Assembly (NCBI GenBank): GCA_000827325.1 | Contig: KN832879.1 | Location: 682,001-746,000, forward strand | Reading direction: 5' to 3' | From: Oidiodendron maius Zn | Taxonomy: Eukaryota; Ascomycota; Leotiomycetes; Myxotrichaceae | Length of the DNA: 64,000 nucleotides | In this document: one piece after another, positions 36,042 to 48,472 of the stretch | How positions within the stretch are numbered: the stretch's first letter is position 1 | Layout: each line of letters opens with the position of its first letter | Notes under the pieces: generated by a model | What the model saw: only the letters and a program-made list of their open reading frames with translations | Database searches by the model: none | Told to the model about the DNA's origin: nothing | Made by a program: the position numbers and the translations under genes

Positions 36042-36837
36042 TGACAAATGATAGCCTATGGAGGTGTGGTACGGTTACTGAAATGTCGTTTAGGGTAAAC
36101 TTTGAGCTTCAAGGGACATATTCAAGTCAAACATCAGTGTGAACTCGGCTTCTAAGACCCTTGAGGTGTGATTGTGCAGCCCCGTCTTCAATGCTATGGA
36201 GACTCTGCCCTTTACAGCTGCATGCACCCTTAACTTCGATACACTCCTTGCTAGAGAGGTGCTGTGGTTGTCAATAGGGACGTCCCCAGAGCGATAAAGT
36301 TCCAGGGTGATGTCTGACACACCATGGCAACTGGAGACGAAGACACTGCGACTTACTAGTATTAATATGTAAACATATTATAATACAATCGAATAGAACC
36401 CGTAATGCCGAATTTTGCTTCCAAGCAGCGACGAGCGGCGTGATATCGCAGGAGATGTGAATAACTGCCATGATTCTCAGGCCACAGGATATTTCGCCAC
36501 ATCAGGTATCCTCTGCGCCCGCTTGGAATATGTGGCTGATGGACGTGGCTGACTTCCGCGATGATATCGATATGCTTTGTTTCACGCCTTGAGGTCACCT
36601 CAAGCTTCTTCCTGGTGGAACTTGAATCTGCTTTGCCCCTTGCCATATAAGGGAGAACCCAGATCCTTGGCAAATTGCCAGCTGCCCTTTATCACAGATC
36701 AATTCCACTGCTGAAATGCATCCGTCTCCGAATATCTGGTGAGCTGTCCCGCCACCGCGACGTCCATTAGGCACCCACAATACACCTCGCAAGGTGCGAA
36801 ACAGAGGACAGAGAGAGTTCGGCCGGGGCTTAGCCTT
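36042..36837. other. gene-free stretch
   Basis: Between the HET scrap and the MINDY gene. A minus-strand frame at 36320..36090 (76 codons, starting MSDITLELYRSGDVPI) has reasonable composition but matches no family I recognise. It may be more decayed gene sequence. Confidence 0.4.
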
Positions 36838-39671
36838 ATGGAACTCGAATCTGCTATGACAATCAATCGGACGCCTGCCCTATCCAATGCAGATTCTAGC
36901 GTCACGGCAAACTCCCCACCTCAGTCTGCCGGTGGAAACGCTTCGGACGACACTTCCCACTCTCAAATACAGGACTTGCAGAGAACCATGGCATCAATAG
37001 ATGGCTTAGATGATGGCAGGAATGCATGGAGCGATGAAGGCCAAGATAACCCCCATCCGAGCAAACCGCTTCCCGAAGCGCTCAGAGCTGGTCCACCTGA
37101 TGGTCCACCTGATGGTCCACCAAAAATCTCTCAAGCGGTGCCCCAGTCGAACAACAATACGAATCCGTATCTGCAGAAGCAAGTGCAAGAAATGGACTCG
37201 AGCAGAAACGAAGATAGCGCGAATGCTTGGGGGCGCCCTGCCGAGTTACCTGCGCAACCTTCCGAAGCTCAACAGGTAGAACCTTTGTCGAACGGTATGT
37301 TCGCAATTCATGTTGAATTGAAGCACACGCGCTAACATGAACAGGTGCACAACCCCCATCTCAACAATTTACAAGCCTCTCCGTGTCTGAGCCAAGCACA
37401 AATCCATGGCAACCAGCACTCGATGAAGTAGCCGCCTCACGCAAAACAACACCCGAACCCACGCAACTCACTGGCCTACAAGACCGTAAGGATGGTATTT
37501 GGTCACAGCCTCCTCCTGAAAAAACGGCCCCTGCTGCCCCAGAGCAAGAAGATTTGATCGACCTTGAAGAAGATTCCGAGTCGCCGGCATGGGATGAGGA
37601 TGATGGGTCCTCTTCGGACAATGAATCGATTTCTAAGCCTGCCGAGGAGAATCCAGGAATATTGGACCAGCAGAATGTATGGGATGACACCCGTGGTCAA
37701 AAAATCGATTACGACGCTATTGATACAAACAAATACTTGTCGTCAGAAATTAATGCGCATCAGGTGGACGGATGGAGCTTAGTTGACCGTGAGCCAGTAT
37801 CCGATATTAAGAAGACCGGGATAGTTAAAAGAGATGCAAAAGCGTCTTTAGAAGAACAATTCACACACTCTACCTCGGCCGGGAAAATTGCATACACCCC
37901 CCCTATCCTAAGCGCTGCAGCAATAGAAGCGGCCGAGAAGCAAAAGAAAGAGACCTACGAGATCAAGAAGATCACATGGCATGATGCTACCGCAGCTAAA
38001 AATCCAAGAATTTCTCCCATCTTGGTTCAGAATGCAAATGGTCCTTGTCCTCTCCTGGCTCTTATCAATGCATTGACGCTATCGACCCCAGCGGAGATGG
38101 AGACGGCACTGGTGGACACTCTTCGATCACGCGAGCAGGTCAGTTTAGGGTTGCTTCTAGACGCAGTTATTGATGAGCTTATGTCTGGTCGAAGAGGAGA
38201 TGCTATAGAGGACCTGCCAGATGTTAGCGACCTGTATTACTTCCTCATAACACTGCACACGGGCATGAATGTTAACCCTCGTTTTTTTCCTGCCCCGCCC
38301 AGCAAATCGACTTCAGACCCAAGAAATTCAATGTCTCACGTACACCCTGCAGAGCGAGAGGAATCTATCCCAGGCACGTTCGAAGACACTAGGGAAATGA
38401 AGCTCTATAGTACATTCTCGATCCCTCTAATTCATGGTTGGCTACCTGCCCCGAACTCTACAGAATACATTGCACTGAAAAGATCGGCGCCAAGTTATGA
38501 AGATGGCCAGAATCTTATGTTTCACGAAGAAGAGTTGGAGGATAAATTAGATCATGAAGGACTTAGCTTCGAGGAGCAGGCCACGTTGGAAGACATCTCC
38601 ACGATCAAAGCCTTTTTCGAAACGGCCGCCACACAGCTCACTGCGTATGGACTTGATACCATCACCACTTCTCTTGCTCCCGGCGCAGTCGCAATTCTAT
38701 TCCGGAATGACCATTTCTCAACTCTCTATCGGCACCCGGATACACTACAGCTCCACCAACTTGTTACAGATATGGGCTACGCAGGTCACGAGGAAGTAGT
38801 CTGGGAGTCGCTCATGGACGTTAATGGGGAAAAGGCGGAATTTTTCTCCGGCGACTTTCGGCTAGTTGGGGGTGCTCCAACTTCTCCAGCACAATCTTAT
38901 TCTCGAACTTCCTCGCAGTCCAATGCGCAATGGACAACTGTCGGAAGTCGGAATCAAGGCCGCCGTCAGTCAACCAGAACACCGTCCCCTCATGGACGAG
39001 GGCCACAAGCACCTCAGTCCCCAGTTACTGAACAAGAAGATCACGATCTAGCACTTGCGCTTCAACTCCAAGAGGAGGAGGAAGAGCGCCATCGTGATGA
39101 GGTTGAGCGTCGTCGCCGTGAAACCGAATTGAGTCAGCAGTACATTGAGCAACAAGGTTCACAACGAAACGTTATCCCGGTCACCACACGTGGCGGTGGT
39201 AGTCGTCGTGGTGGGCGTGGCGGTCGCGGCGGGCCTATCTCTAGTCCCTCTCCACCAAGGCAACCTCCTCGCCCAATTCCTCAACCTCGCGAAAGCCCTG
39301 AGCAGCGTCCTGAAATGCCACCTCGCCCTGGAGACCGCCCTGAAGAGCCCCCAAACGTCCCACAGCGCACGGAGGGTGCAGGAGGTCAGCCTATTGACCC
39401 CGAAGCTGGCGTTGATGCCCCTCCTCCAAGCTACGAACAAGCGAGAACCCAAGCTGCGTATGTTCCGCCAGCAGATCATCCCAGCCACCCTGGCTCGGAT
39501 CCATCCAACCCGAGGAGACCAAGCCAGTATAGTGGGCCAAGCGAATCGGGAGGCACGGGTCGAGTAGCAGGGAGTTATAGTAGTAGCGGAATTCCTCGAA
39601 GGAGGCCGGTTCCCGTGCAAACACCGTCACAAAGGCCGCAGGAACGGGATAGGGATTGTACTGTTATGTAG
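36838..39671 (+). CDS. MIY1: MINDY-family K48-specific deubiquitinase with C-terminal CaaX box
   Basis: Two exons, 36838-37294 and 37345-39671, with a 50-nt intron (GTATGT, GCTAACA branch, GAACAG), give 927 residues. The disordered N-terminus includes a short GPPD repeat. The MINDY catalytic domain (about 335-660) starts near YEIKKITWHDA. The nucleophile is Cys387 in QNANGPCPLLAL, and the His is His609 in FRNDHFSTLYRH. Acidic helix DLALALQLQEEEEERHRDEV resembles a ubiquitin-interacting motif and is followed by an Arg-Gly patch (RGGRGG) and Pro-rich sequence. The protein ends CTVM, a canonical CaaX prenylation box. MINDY enzymes trim long K48-linked ubiquitin chains. Yeast relatives are also predicted CaaX proteins, so membrane anchoring is likely. 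The start was set at the first in-frame ATG (MELESAMTINRT); 36856 is an alternative. Confidence 0.9.
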
Positions 39672-40197
39672 TGATTGCTCATATTGTCGATAATGCGCGA
39701 TAGATATGATGTAGTTCAGATATGAAAAGAAACCACAGGGCTAGCATGGCGTTTTGGCTGAATTGGAGATGATCGGGAGATGGGATCTTTACATGGACTC
39801 ATCGGACGGCATTGGTCGGACAGGTATTCTTGTTAATAGCGCCTTTACCATTTGGTTCTCTGTAGCGATAGTTATATATACGATGGCACGATGTCACAAT
39901 GTCTGAATCTTGTATAATATAACCTCGGAAGTAATAAAATGCGTATATTCTACATAGAAACTGCCCAGTGCTACGCATATCAAGAGATCAAAAGCATACT
40001 CTGATCACGCGAGTCTCCGGGTTCCCCTTTCCCTGCTGCCGATGGGCGCAGTCCAAAAGGTAGATATTTGCTCGAAAAAGGGTATGATAACTTGTACTGT
40101 GTGGTATTAAGAGTAAATCATATTATGCCGGAGTGTTAGCTAGTTATATATATTATACGTATTATTTAGTTCAAAAGTATATTAGCAACAAGAAACC
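39672..40197. other. gene-free stretch between convergent genes
   Basis: AT-rich 3' flanks of the MINDY gene and the PRISE-like reductase. Nothing else was seen. Confidence 0.5.
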
Positions 40198-41455
40198 TCA
40201 AACTCCTTTCGGTGCAATTTTCTCTCGTGCCAGCTCGTCAAACGACTCCTCGAGCGCATCCCAACTGTCGACATACCCTGTCCATCCTAACTTCCGAGCC
40301 TTGGACATGCTGATCACGATATCATAGTTCCTCCCTAGAACAAAGCCCAAGAACGCCCAAGTCGCCTTTTCCAACGCATCCTTCTCCAGGCCCTCTCTCT
40401 CCGCGACCCTCAACCAAGCCTCCTTAACCTCCTTCTTCTGACTCCATCTCACCAGATCAATCCTCTGCTGCACCTTACCTTGCGTAGCCTTCCCTTCCAT
40501 GCCCCTCTCAGCAGCGAGATCCTCGAATGGCGGTACCTTCTCCAGGTCCATCTCACTCCCTTCCGGTGTGTCTCTCTCAAACTGCCTACTCGGGACTTTC
40601 AGACCAAACTTCCTAGCCACCTTCGGCCACAAGTTGCTCCAGCTCTCCACATCTCCATTCACCACATTAAACGCCTGGTTCCCCGCCCTCGGCTCCATTA
40701 TCGCCCACAAACTAAACTGCGCGTGCAGTCTCGAACTCGTGAACGAGTCAAACCGCGAGTAAAACGTCTCCGAGCCAGGAAATTCCAACTCCCCCTTTCC
40801 CAACTCCCTATTCACCCCAGCATATATCGCCAATGCCGTGCTCATGTTCATAAAGTTCCCTCTTGCGACGCCGATGACGTCATTCGGGTACGTGACAATC
40901 CATTCGAAGTTCTGTTTCTTGGCAGCGGAGTAGAGGATGCGTTGCTGGGTGTAGTAGAAGTTTGGGGGCCGGCCGGGGCCATCGATCCAGGGGTCGGTTT
41001 CGTGCATGGGGTTCTTCACGGGACCGAGGTGCACGCCGTATTGTTTTGCGCCGGTGACGAGGACGACGCGTTTCAGGGTGACGTTGTTGTTCGAGAGGGC
41101 TTCGAGGAAGTTTTGGAGCAGGGCTCCTGTGAGATTAATCAGAAGGGAATATTTCAATGATGAATTGTGGGGTGGACGTACCATTGACCGTAGAAGCTTC
41201 TTCCTCCGTGTCTTTAGCTATGTATGCTGCAAAGAAGAGGTACTCCCCTGTGACATTTTGGGATTTAAGTTGTTTTGCAATTTCATGCGGAGCGGCTGTC
41301 AGGTCAACATGATCATGTTGAACTGTGGGGGGATATTTTTCTTTCTGACTTCGAGATAAGGCGTGGATCTTGGTCCATTGTTTGTCGTCGCCCAGTGCCG
41401 AGACGATTTCTCGGCCGAGAATTCCAGTTGCGCCGGTGACGATTGCAGTTGGCAT
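40198..41455 (-). CDS. PRISE-like NAD(P)-dependent short-chain reductase
   Basis: Two exons, 41455..41182 and 41126..40198, with a 55-nt intron (GTACGT to CTCACAG), give 400 residues. The N-terminal Rossmann motif is VTGATGILG (GxxGxxG). ALSRS in the second strand region suggests NADPH preference. The chain then runs through DLTAAPHEIAKQL, VVLVTGAKQYGVHLG, the active-site segment FYYTQQRIL with its Tyr, and WIVTYPNDVIGVARG. The FNVVNGDVESWSNLWPKVA block and a helical C-terminus match the progesterone 5-beta-reductase/iridoid synthase-like (PRISE) fold. Fungal members are common and mostly uncharacterised, and reduction of an activated C=C bond is the family reaction. The substrate is unknown. 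It has no biosynthetic neighbours that would suggest a cluster. Confidence 0.85.
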
Positions 41456-42689
41456 TTTCAAGAGCTTTTGATTTACCGGTTGGATAACAATATTTGATAG
41501 TAATAGATTCGAGAGGCAATATACGATTTTGACTGTTGGACAGGTATATATTGTGATCTATCAGAGAGGAAGGGATTGAAGGTGGGTTGCTGAATGAGGG
41601 GCATTTTATAGTTTGGGTGCAATAAAGACATGACGTTGATACCGATTTATTTCCGGCGGGGCTCAACAGCTCTGCGGCCCTCTACAAAATACCACAAATA
41701 TTTAACGTCATAGCAGTAAGTGCCGAACCAATTCTGCTTGTTGATGCCTTAGGAAGAATTGTTATGAACATTTCAAATCGGGTATATAAGGTGTGATATC
41801 ACAGAATTGGGAGGAGAAGAATACAGCTAGGAATCAAGGCACATATATGACAATATTCTCTTTGACAGCATGAAGGTTCCAATTTTTGACCCGACGTATG
41901 ACAGTCTTTTTCCTCAAGTCTCAGACCAAAGGCTACTGGGTCATGCAAATATGCCTGCCAATTGGCAACTGCCTCCACGGCCGTGTGAGCGCTTATGATA
42001 AACTGGCCTGTGTTATTAACAACTGCACAATCATCCCTCGATCACGATTCGAAGAATTAAGCTCGTCAACATGTCCCGGCCCGTACTGTGACAATCTGCT
42101 ATACCACCTTCCCAGGACACGCTATATTTCCGCCGCAAGCTTCCCTGCAGTCAGCCATTCATCCGCAAACGGCGCAAGGTTCTTTGGCCACGAGTCGTAC
42201 CCCCAATGCAGTGAGACACAGATTTCATCCTCGAGGATATATTTGAATCCACAGATATCAAGCAACTGGCCCATTTCAAAGCAGCTTATCTCGCAAGAAA
42301 CATCCTCCAATCTCCGCTTCCCTGAAGGCAATACCATTGCAGAAGAGTACCTTGTTATTGAAACAAGATTAAAATAACGTAAAATCTCCATTTATTTCTC
42401 TCCACCTCTATTGAGCAAGACCCAAATACCCCGATAGTTTTCCACATCCCGAGCAAACTCCTGCGAGGAGAATTATTCCCGCGTAATACCCTTTCCATTA
42501 TGTATAAAAATGAATTACATGGATTAGAAATAGAGCATCATCTTCTGAAAGATTTTCATTTTTTAGAGAGCTAGACAGCTTCTCGACCTCTATATTACCC
42601 AGCCTTATTAATACAGGATCCTAATGTGAAGCCCCTATGCAATAATACATCCTATAATTCATGCACCTTTATTCCCTTATATAACACTT
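41456..42689. other. gene-free stretch
   Basis: Mostly AT-rich. A minus-strand frame at 42391..42122 (DSWPKNLAPFADEWLTAG near its end) looks protein-like but is short and unrecognised, and it may be a decayed fragment. Confidence 0.4.
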
Positions 42690-43564
42690 TTACATACGGA
42701 CAAGCTTCTTCTTGGACACAAATCCACATCCTGTCTTGCCATTCTGAGTCTGCGCACCAGGGCCAGAGCAGATACCAGACGGACCAGCGCAGCAGCCACT
42801 GCCACAATCAGCAGCATTCAAGCATTGACCGCCAATGAACTGAATGCCCTTGCCATTGCCAACGTTCTTCTCTCCAGCAGGATCGAATGCTGGCCCGCCG
42901 TTCGCGGGTGTGGTGGATGCGGTAGTCGACGCTCCGGTGTTTGAATCAGCAGCTGGAGTTGTGGCCGCAGCGGCAGGTGCTGCGGGGGCTGCGCCAGAGA
43001 CGAAGCCGCAACCAGTTTTGCCATTTTGGGTCTGAGCGCCGGGGCCAGAACAGATACCAGACGGGCCAGCACAGCAGCCACTGCCACAATCAGCTGCGCT
43101 CAGGCACTGGCCGCCAATGAACTGAAGTCCTTTGCCATTACCGACGTTCTTGACGCCAGCGGGATCGAATGCTGGGCCGCCGTTTGCGGGTGTAGTAAGG
43201 GCTCCGGCTGGGACGGAGTTGGCTGCAGGAGCTGCAGCTGCAGCTGCAGCTGGGGATGAAGCTGCGGTCGCGGCTCCCGATCCAAATCCGCATCCCGTCT
43301 TGCCGTTCTGGAATTGTGCCCCGGGACCCGAGCAGATGCCGGTGGGGTTGGCGCAGCAGGCACTACCACAATCGGCATCGCTGAGGCATTGACCTCCGAT
43401 GAATTGTGTGCCCTTTCCGTTGCCAACGTTCTTGGCTCCAGCTGGGTCGAATGGAGGGACGGCGTAGACTGCAAGAGCAACTTTGCATTGTTAGTGGATG
43501 GAGTTACGTAGCAAGGGGTTTATTGCTTACAGCTAAGGACACTGAGGATAGTGGAGGACTTCAT
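42690..43564 (-). CDS. secreted protein with three tandem Cys-rich (Bas2-like) modules
   Basis: Two exons, 43564..43531 and 43468..42690, give 270 residues. The 62-nt intron (GTAAGC, CACTAAC branch, TTGCAG) splits the short signal peptide MKSSTILSVLSFYAV. The mature part has three near-identical modules of about 60 residues. Each runs from FDPAG.KNVGNGKG through QFIGGQCL..ADCGS.CCA and GICSGPGAQ to NGKTGCGF, with about seven cysteines each. Two Ala/Pro/Thr-rich linkers, each ending ANGGPA, separate them. The module resembles the small secreted proteins annotated as biotrophy-associated (Magnaporthe Bas2 type), which normally carry one copy; that link is from memory and moderate. Cell wall association or an effector-like role is possible. 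The start codon lies in the 11-codon first exon, so single-frame scans miss the gene. Confidence 0.82.
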
Positions 43565-44957
43565 GTTGATGGTAAGTGAAGGAAGAAGATATATGAAGTG
43601 AGAGTAATTGGAAAAGGTCTTTAAATGAAGGCAAGAAGAGAAGTCCGTATCAAACGGTTTGGCATATAAAAGAGAAGACTGGGTAATGACAGAGCGCCGG
43701 GCTTGTTGCTGATGGAGAGGAGGAGAGCGGACCCCGCTGGGGGTTTATATCTCTCAGACCTGATCGACGAGATGCAATCCTTACGCGATTGAAACATCTC
43801 AACCTCATCGACCGGATTCGTCCCAACCTCTCTCATGCGACTGCAACGTAACCTTGCCTCGGATCTGCTCATCTGAAAACATCAGCGGCTGGCGGCCGTC
43901 AGCAACGTTCCTATTCCAGCAGTTTCTGCCTCCGTCTTGTTTGACAGGTGGGACGTTCGGGCACATGTTTTGCTTCAGCATGAAGGATGTGATCTGATGT
44001 TGGCAGCGGCCCCGTATTGGGGGGGGCCGGCGCAAACCCAGATGCAGCGTGGTGGACAGTTCCAGAATGGCGCTCCCTCATGTCTGTGGAGGCCAAAGCA
44101 TAAGGATCTCCTGTATGAGGTCGTCTGATGAGGCTAAAGTGGCCGTTCGCACGTCCCGGGGGGCGTTGAGTCTGCCGCACTGCATGCTTCAGCGTTGAGT
44201 TGTGGCCAATCCGCTTTCGGTCGTCGCCGAGCCTAGAGTTCCAGGGGTGTGACGGCGGTTTGTGAATCCTCACTACGGTATGTCACTCGCAAAGGGGTCG
44301 ATGGTGCCGGCGGCGAGCCCTACACTGGCACTGGATCAGTCACGACGACCGCCATCTCGGGCGCGGCACTCTGGGGGTTTCGCCCATCGCATTGCGGAGG
44401 ATTCATAGTGTTTGCTGTTGGGTGAGGCTTTATCGTTCCTGGAACTTTGCGGGGGGGCGGCACAGGGGGTGGAACGTTTCCGGTAACCGCCAAGCTAGGT
44501 TGGTGTTCAGATGTCTGACAAAGGGCTTTCATATGACAATAACACGGGATATAGGGATGAAGGAAGAGAAAATTTGGCTTCTCGGAATATCTGAGATTTT
44601 GTTGGTCGAACGCACAGTCTATAGGAAATTGGCACGTCTCTTACAGTCTCTTACAAAACTGGCTTCCCTTCTACAGCAGGCACAAAAGTCTTACTGCGCC
44701 ACATTAACCCCAGGTGTGGCGCGGGGAATTGCTCCAACCGTTCTGGGCTACAGTAACTCTCGCCCCCGCCCTACAGTCAAGAGTGAGCATCTAATACTGT
44801 TCTGCAAGCAAGTGAATTAATAAATATTTCTGTAGACATTCGACATTCGCTAAGGGCCTAAGCATCAAACCTGGCGAATTTGGAATCGCAACTAAGCGCA
44901 AGATACAGTAATACGATTTTCAGTTTCAGGATTCATACTGCTCCTAATCTAACCTAA
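43565..44957. other. gene-free stretch
   Basis: Includes the promoter of the Cys-rich secreted gene and repeat copy 1 (44637-44785). Open frames at 43911-44273 and 44320-44532 look like chance frames in GC-rich DNA. Confidence 0.45.
44637..44785 (+). repeat. dispersed repeat, copy 1 of an inverted pair
   Basis: Aligns with the reverse complement of 46858-46993 over about 125-150 bp at roughly three quarters identity by eye. Shared cores are CAAAACTGGCTT, TACTGCG(C/T)CACA and CCAACC(G/A)TT. Both copies read as related peptides (KLASLLQQAQKSYCATL here, KLALPLQRAQQFYCVTI there), so it may be an old non-autonomous transposon or a duplicated exon fragment. Confidence 0.6.
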
Positions 44958-46629
44958 CTATCTCGATAAATAAGACTCCTCTTTTAGTCTTTTGATCGGA
45001 CTACAATCCTTCTCAACCGTACTCTCAAGCAGCACTAAACTTAAAAGGCCCTTGAAATCATGAAAGATAGCCGTGTGATCGTCTTGAGAGACGTGATAAG
45101 ACCAGCAAGACTTCATATCCCTTAGCTGCTCCCAACTTCCATGATGAATCTCTACCAAACGGTCGAAAACTTTCTTATCGGCTTCGTCCGCACCCTCATA
45201 CGCCTTGCCTAAGACCGTCTTGGCCTTCTCTACTACTTCTCCTGACAAATACCACACATATTCTAAGGGGTGGTCCTTGTTATACATTGCGAGCCCACCA
45301 TCTTCTAGGCTTGGCCACTCGACGTCCCTTGGCAAGTCTACCCAGGGAAGAAGCTCGCAAGAGTAATGGGCCATGTACTCCTCCTGCTCCCAGAATAGAG
45401 ATTGCACAGCTGGGAGGCGAGTATAGAATAAAATGTCATAGGAGTTAACATGGGTCACACCGTTAGTGAGGGCGTAGAACTCCTTTAAGTCGTCTGGAAG
45501 TGGCCGACCAATAGTTGATTCTGCTTCGGAGATTTGTTCTAGGGTGGCAGGTGGACAGAGGATGGTGGTAGGAGCGGAATGCCTTGCCTTTTTGCTGAAT
45601 CTTTCGTCTTCGTTCTCTTCTTTTTCTCCCTCATCATAAGGTTGCAACTCCCCCATTTCAATAAGATCCCGCTCAAACTCCTTCGACCCTACTGTATTCT
45701 GGTCCAGTTCCTCAAGCATCTCCTTTATACTCTTATCTTTGTAGACATCCAGCGGACTTTGTACTCCTTCTTCCATCCTCTTTCTTGTCGTTTCGCAGAC
45801 AAAAGCCGCATATTCCTTTACCTCGTGCTCCGTCAACCCAAGCTCCTCTCGAAGCCGGCCGGAGAGAAAGTATTTGTCCCACGCCGGCCGAACCATCGCA
45901 AGATACTCGGATTGCTCACTCGCGTGGATGCGTCCCGCAATACGAACTATGAGCTCATCGGCTTCAGCGGTCATGTTAAGATCTAGAGCAAGTTTAAGAA
46001 GGGCACTTAGGCCGGCAGACAAACGCTAATCTTTCCATCAGCCCTATTCCCAAGTCCACTATACTTGAGCAAAACATCCTGTAATATAAAGAGAACAATA
46101 GAAGACGTACCTTATGCCCATTTATCAAATCTGCCGTCACTGGATCTTTCTTAATTACGCTCTCCAACTGGTCGACCCAACTTCTCAGTGTCTCGAAATC
46201 CTTCGCATCTCCACCGATCACATTCACCCTTTCCGGCAAGATCCGCAAGTCATATGGATATGCAGAGTAATTTTGCTCCAGATGGAACCTCGCATGATCA
46301 GGGATATCTTGTGTTAGGTAGGGGAAGAAATGGTTTGTCGTCAATTCTTGCTCCAGGTTCTTGAGCTCTTCCTGATCCATACTTGCCACTCCAACAGGCA
46401 CTTTATGTGAGGCCTCGTAAAGGAACTGTGCTTCAGCAGGGATTCGTCTAGCAAAAGGACCATGGCGATCAGAGTGCTGTGCAACGATAGATAGGAGGGA
46501 GCATGATTCGCTAACGACGCTAAGCATCGCGAGCTCAATAGCTTTGCGTGCAGCGTAAAAAGCGACAGAAGATGCGGAGGGATTAGTAAGGGTGTGAAGA
46601 GAATAGAAGGACTGGAGGAATCCTGCCAT
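44958..46629 (-). CDS. SMI1/KNR4-domain protein
   Basis: Two exons, 46629..46111 and 46025..44958, with an 85-nt intron (GTACGT to GATTAG), give 528 residues. The N-terminal half is alpha-helical (DQEELKNLEQELTTNHFFPYL, WVDQLESVIKKDPV) and resembles helical-repeat segments seen before SMI1 domains in fungi. The C-terminal half has the SMI1/KNR4 (SUKH) core: PPATLEQISEAESTIGRPLP, DDLKEFYALTNGVTH and LPWVDLPRDVEWP. Yeast Knr4/Smi1 links cell-wall integrity signalling and glucan synthesis, but this protein is only a domain relative, not a clear orthologue. Inverted repeat copies flank it on both sides. No signal peptide or membrane segment was seen. Confidence 0.78.
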
Positions 46630-46857
46630 TGTCCTGTCGGGATCCTGCCTATAAGTAAGCTAAAGAGAGTACACTATTGATATTTTCTACGGACTTACAA
46701 TAAGTATATACCTAGACCGTAAAGACTAAGAGATTGGCGAAACTTACAGCTTCCCGTTCTAAACTGCAGTCAAATCTGCGATGTCTCAATCGAGTTCACG
46801 AGTATTTAAGAACGTCGGGGTGCCGAGAGGCTTTGGATAAAAACGAGAGGTGATAAA

Positions 46858-46993
46858 GTCGATCTAGGCAGCAGCGAGACACTGTTGCCTACAATGGTTG
46901 GCGCAATATGCCGCGCTACAGTGCGATAAATTGTGACGCAGTAAAACTGTTGTGCCCTTTGTAGAGGTAAAGCCAGTTTTGCAAGTGACTGTA
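46858..46993 (-). repeat. dispersed repeat, copy 2 of an inverted pair
   Basis: Inverted relative to copy 1 at 44637-44785. The two copies bracket the SMI1-domain gene at about 170 bp and 230 bp from its ends. Confidence 0.6.
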
Positions 46994-48472
46994 CACCGAT
47001 ATAGAGGTGGTGTTGAGTTGTGTCGCAGTATATCAAAGTGAAAATCACGTGATAATGAACAGTCCCCATTCAGCCACCTCCTAAAGGAGCTTCAGCCTGT
47101 TTCACCGCAAAATAGTATATATATAGAGCCTATTTCACCACTTGGATGGCTCTTCAATCGAGTAATTCAACAGAAAGGGGAGACCCCTCTTTTTGACCGT
47201 TTTTCAACGTGACAAGTTGACATGCATTCCTGCCTGACATTGGCCCTGCATATTTTCAGGCACCCAGGCCCCCCGCTCAAACCGTTCCCCCAGACGGCTC
47301 GGAAGATGGCAATGTATGTGTCGTGCCGTGTGTCAAAAGATGTACGCTATCAATTTGCTCAATATCAATATCAATTTTTATGCATGGACACGGAATAGGC
47401 TTTTTGACCTGCTGAAAATAAATTGGCATTTACATAGCGGCCGTGACGTTACATGCCAGAATACTGTGGATGGCTCCCCCTATTTCCTCGCTTACAAGTA
47501 AAGGGGTTACAATGCCCGTAATGCTGCCAGTACCAGATATCACTCAAAGCAAACAGGGATTATTGTCCGTCAAATCTAAGAGCGGTAAATAATCCTTAAC
47601 TATTTGATAGACCTTCACAGGCTTTTCGATTAAATAAGTTGTTGAGTTAGTTGCACATCCTTCTGTTGCAAAATAAAACACTGGTGATAGTTCTAGGCTG
47701 CATGCTCCATTGCGGGATATTGTGGCCATGTTACTGTAGAGCTCACCAAGGTGGAATCCCTTCTCGTCACGTCATGTAGACCTGACAAAAAGACGGTCTA
47801 GCTGCATGTTAGAATTCGATTCATGCGTTACATTTAACTAGCAGGTAGTGATTAGATATTCCTGTGAAATTACTCACATATATTTGGATTCGACTTCTGT
47901 ATTTAGCCCAGCAGCCATCACTTCGCTAATGAAGGCGGATAAATAAATATTCTAAGGCTCAGATGCTTGAACGAGAGTTAGACGAGAATAAACGTATTCG
48001 AAACGCAAAAAGCTTAAAAGGAGCAAATACTTCGAAGAGTCTAATTGCAAATATATTAAAAATTTTAAAAAAAAAAATTTTGAAGAAAAACGAACCTTGA
48101 GCGTCGCCCAACTAGGCAGTAGATTAGACTTTTAATCCTCATCACCACTTAGAGTGGTGTAAATCCGATAGGCCATCATTGCTCCTTCAAAGCAACTCCA
48201 AATTCTAAACAGGATATATATAACTACTCGAAATGAACACTCCACCGGTGACGGGGTCTAGCGTCACTTTACCTTCTAAGGTATATAAAGTGAAATAAGG
48301 AGAAGTACAAACATGGAAGCAAACAGTGCCTTCATGACGCAGTGAGCTTCCATCCCAGATCCCTACTGGGAGAAAAAATTGGCATACATCGAGCGTAGCG
48401 AGGCGTTCCAGCGGTCGAGGAGGATTACAAGGAGGGGCCGGAGGAGTTAAGAGAAAACCTCGACTGGGCAAT

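Noticed and set aside
36090-36320. A 76-codon minus-strand frame as a small gene
   Set aside because: No recognised domain, start context or intron. It is mentioned only within the gene-free stretch.
42818-43480. Ala/Leu/Gln-rich minus-strand frames over the Cys-rich gene
   Set aside because: Out-of-phase shadows of the three-module secreted protein. The cysteine-bearing frame is the coherent one and has a signal peptide.
47961-48075. A-rich palindrome read as a terminator or origin
   Set aside because: Low-complexity A/T sequence alone does not support a replication origin or terminator in a fungal genome.
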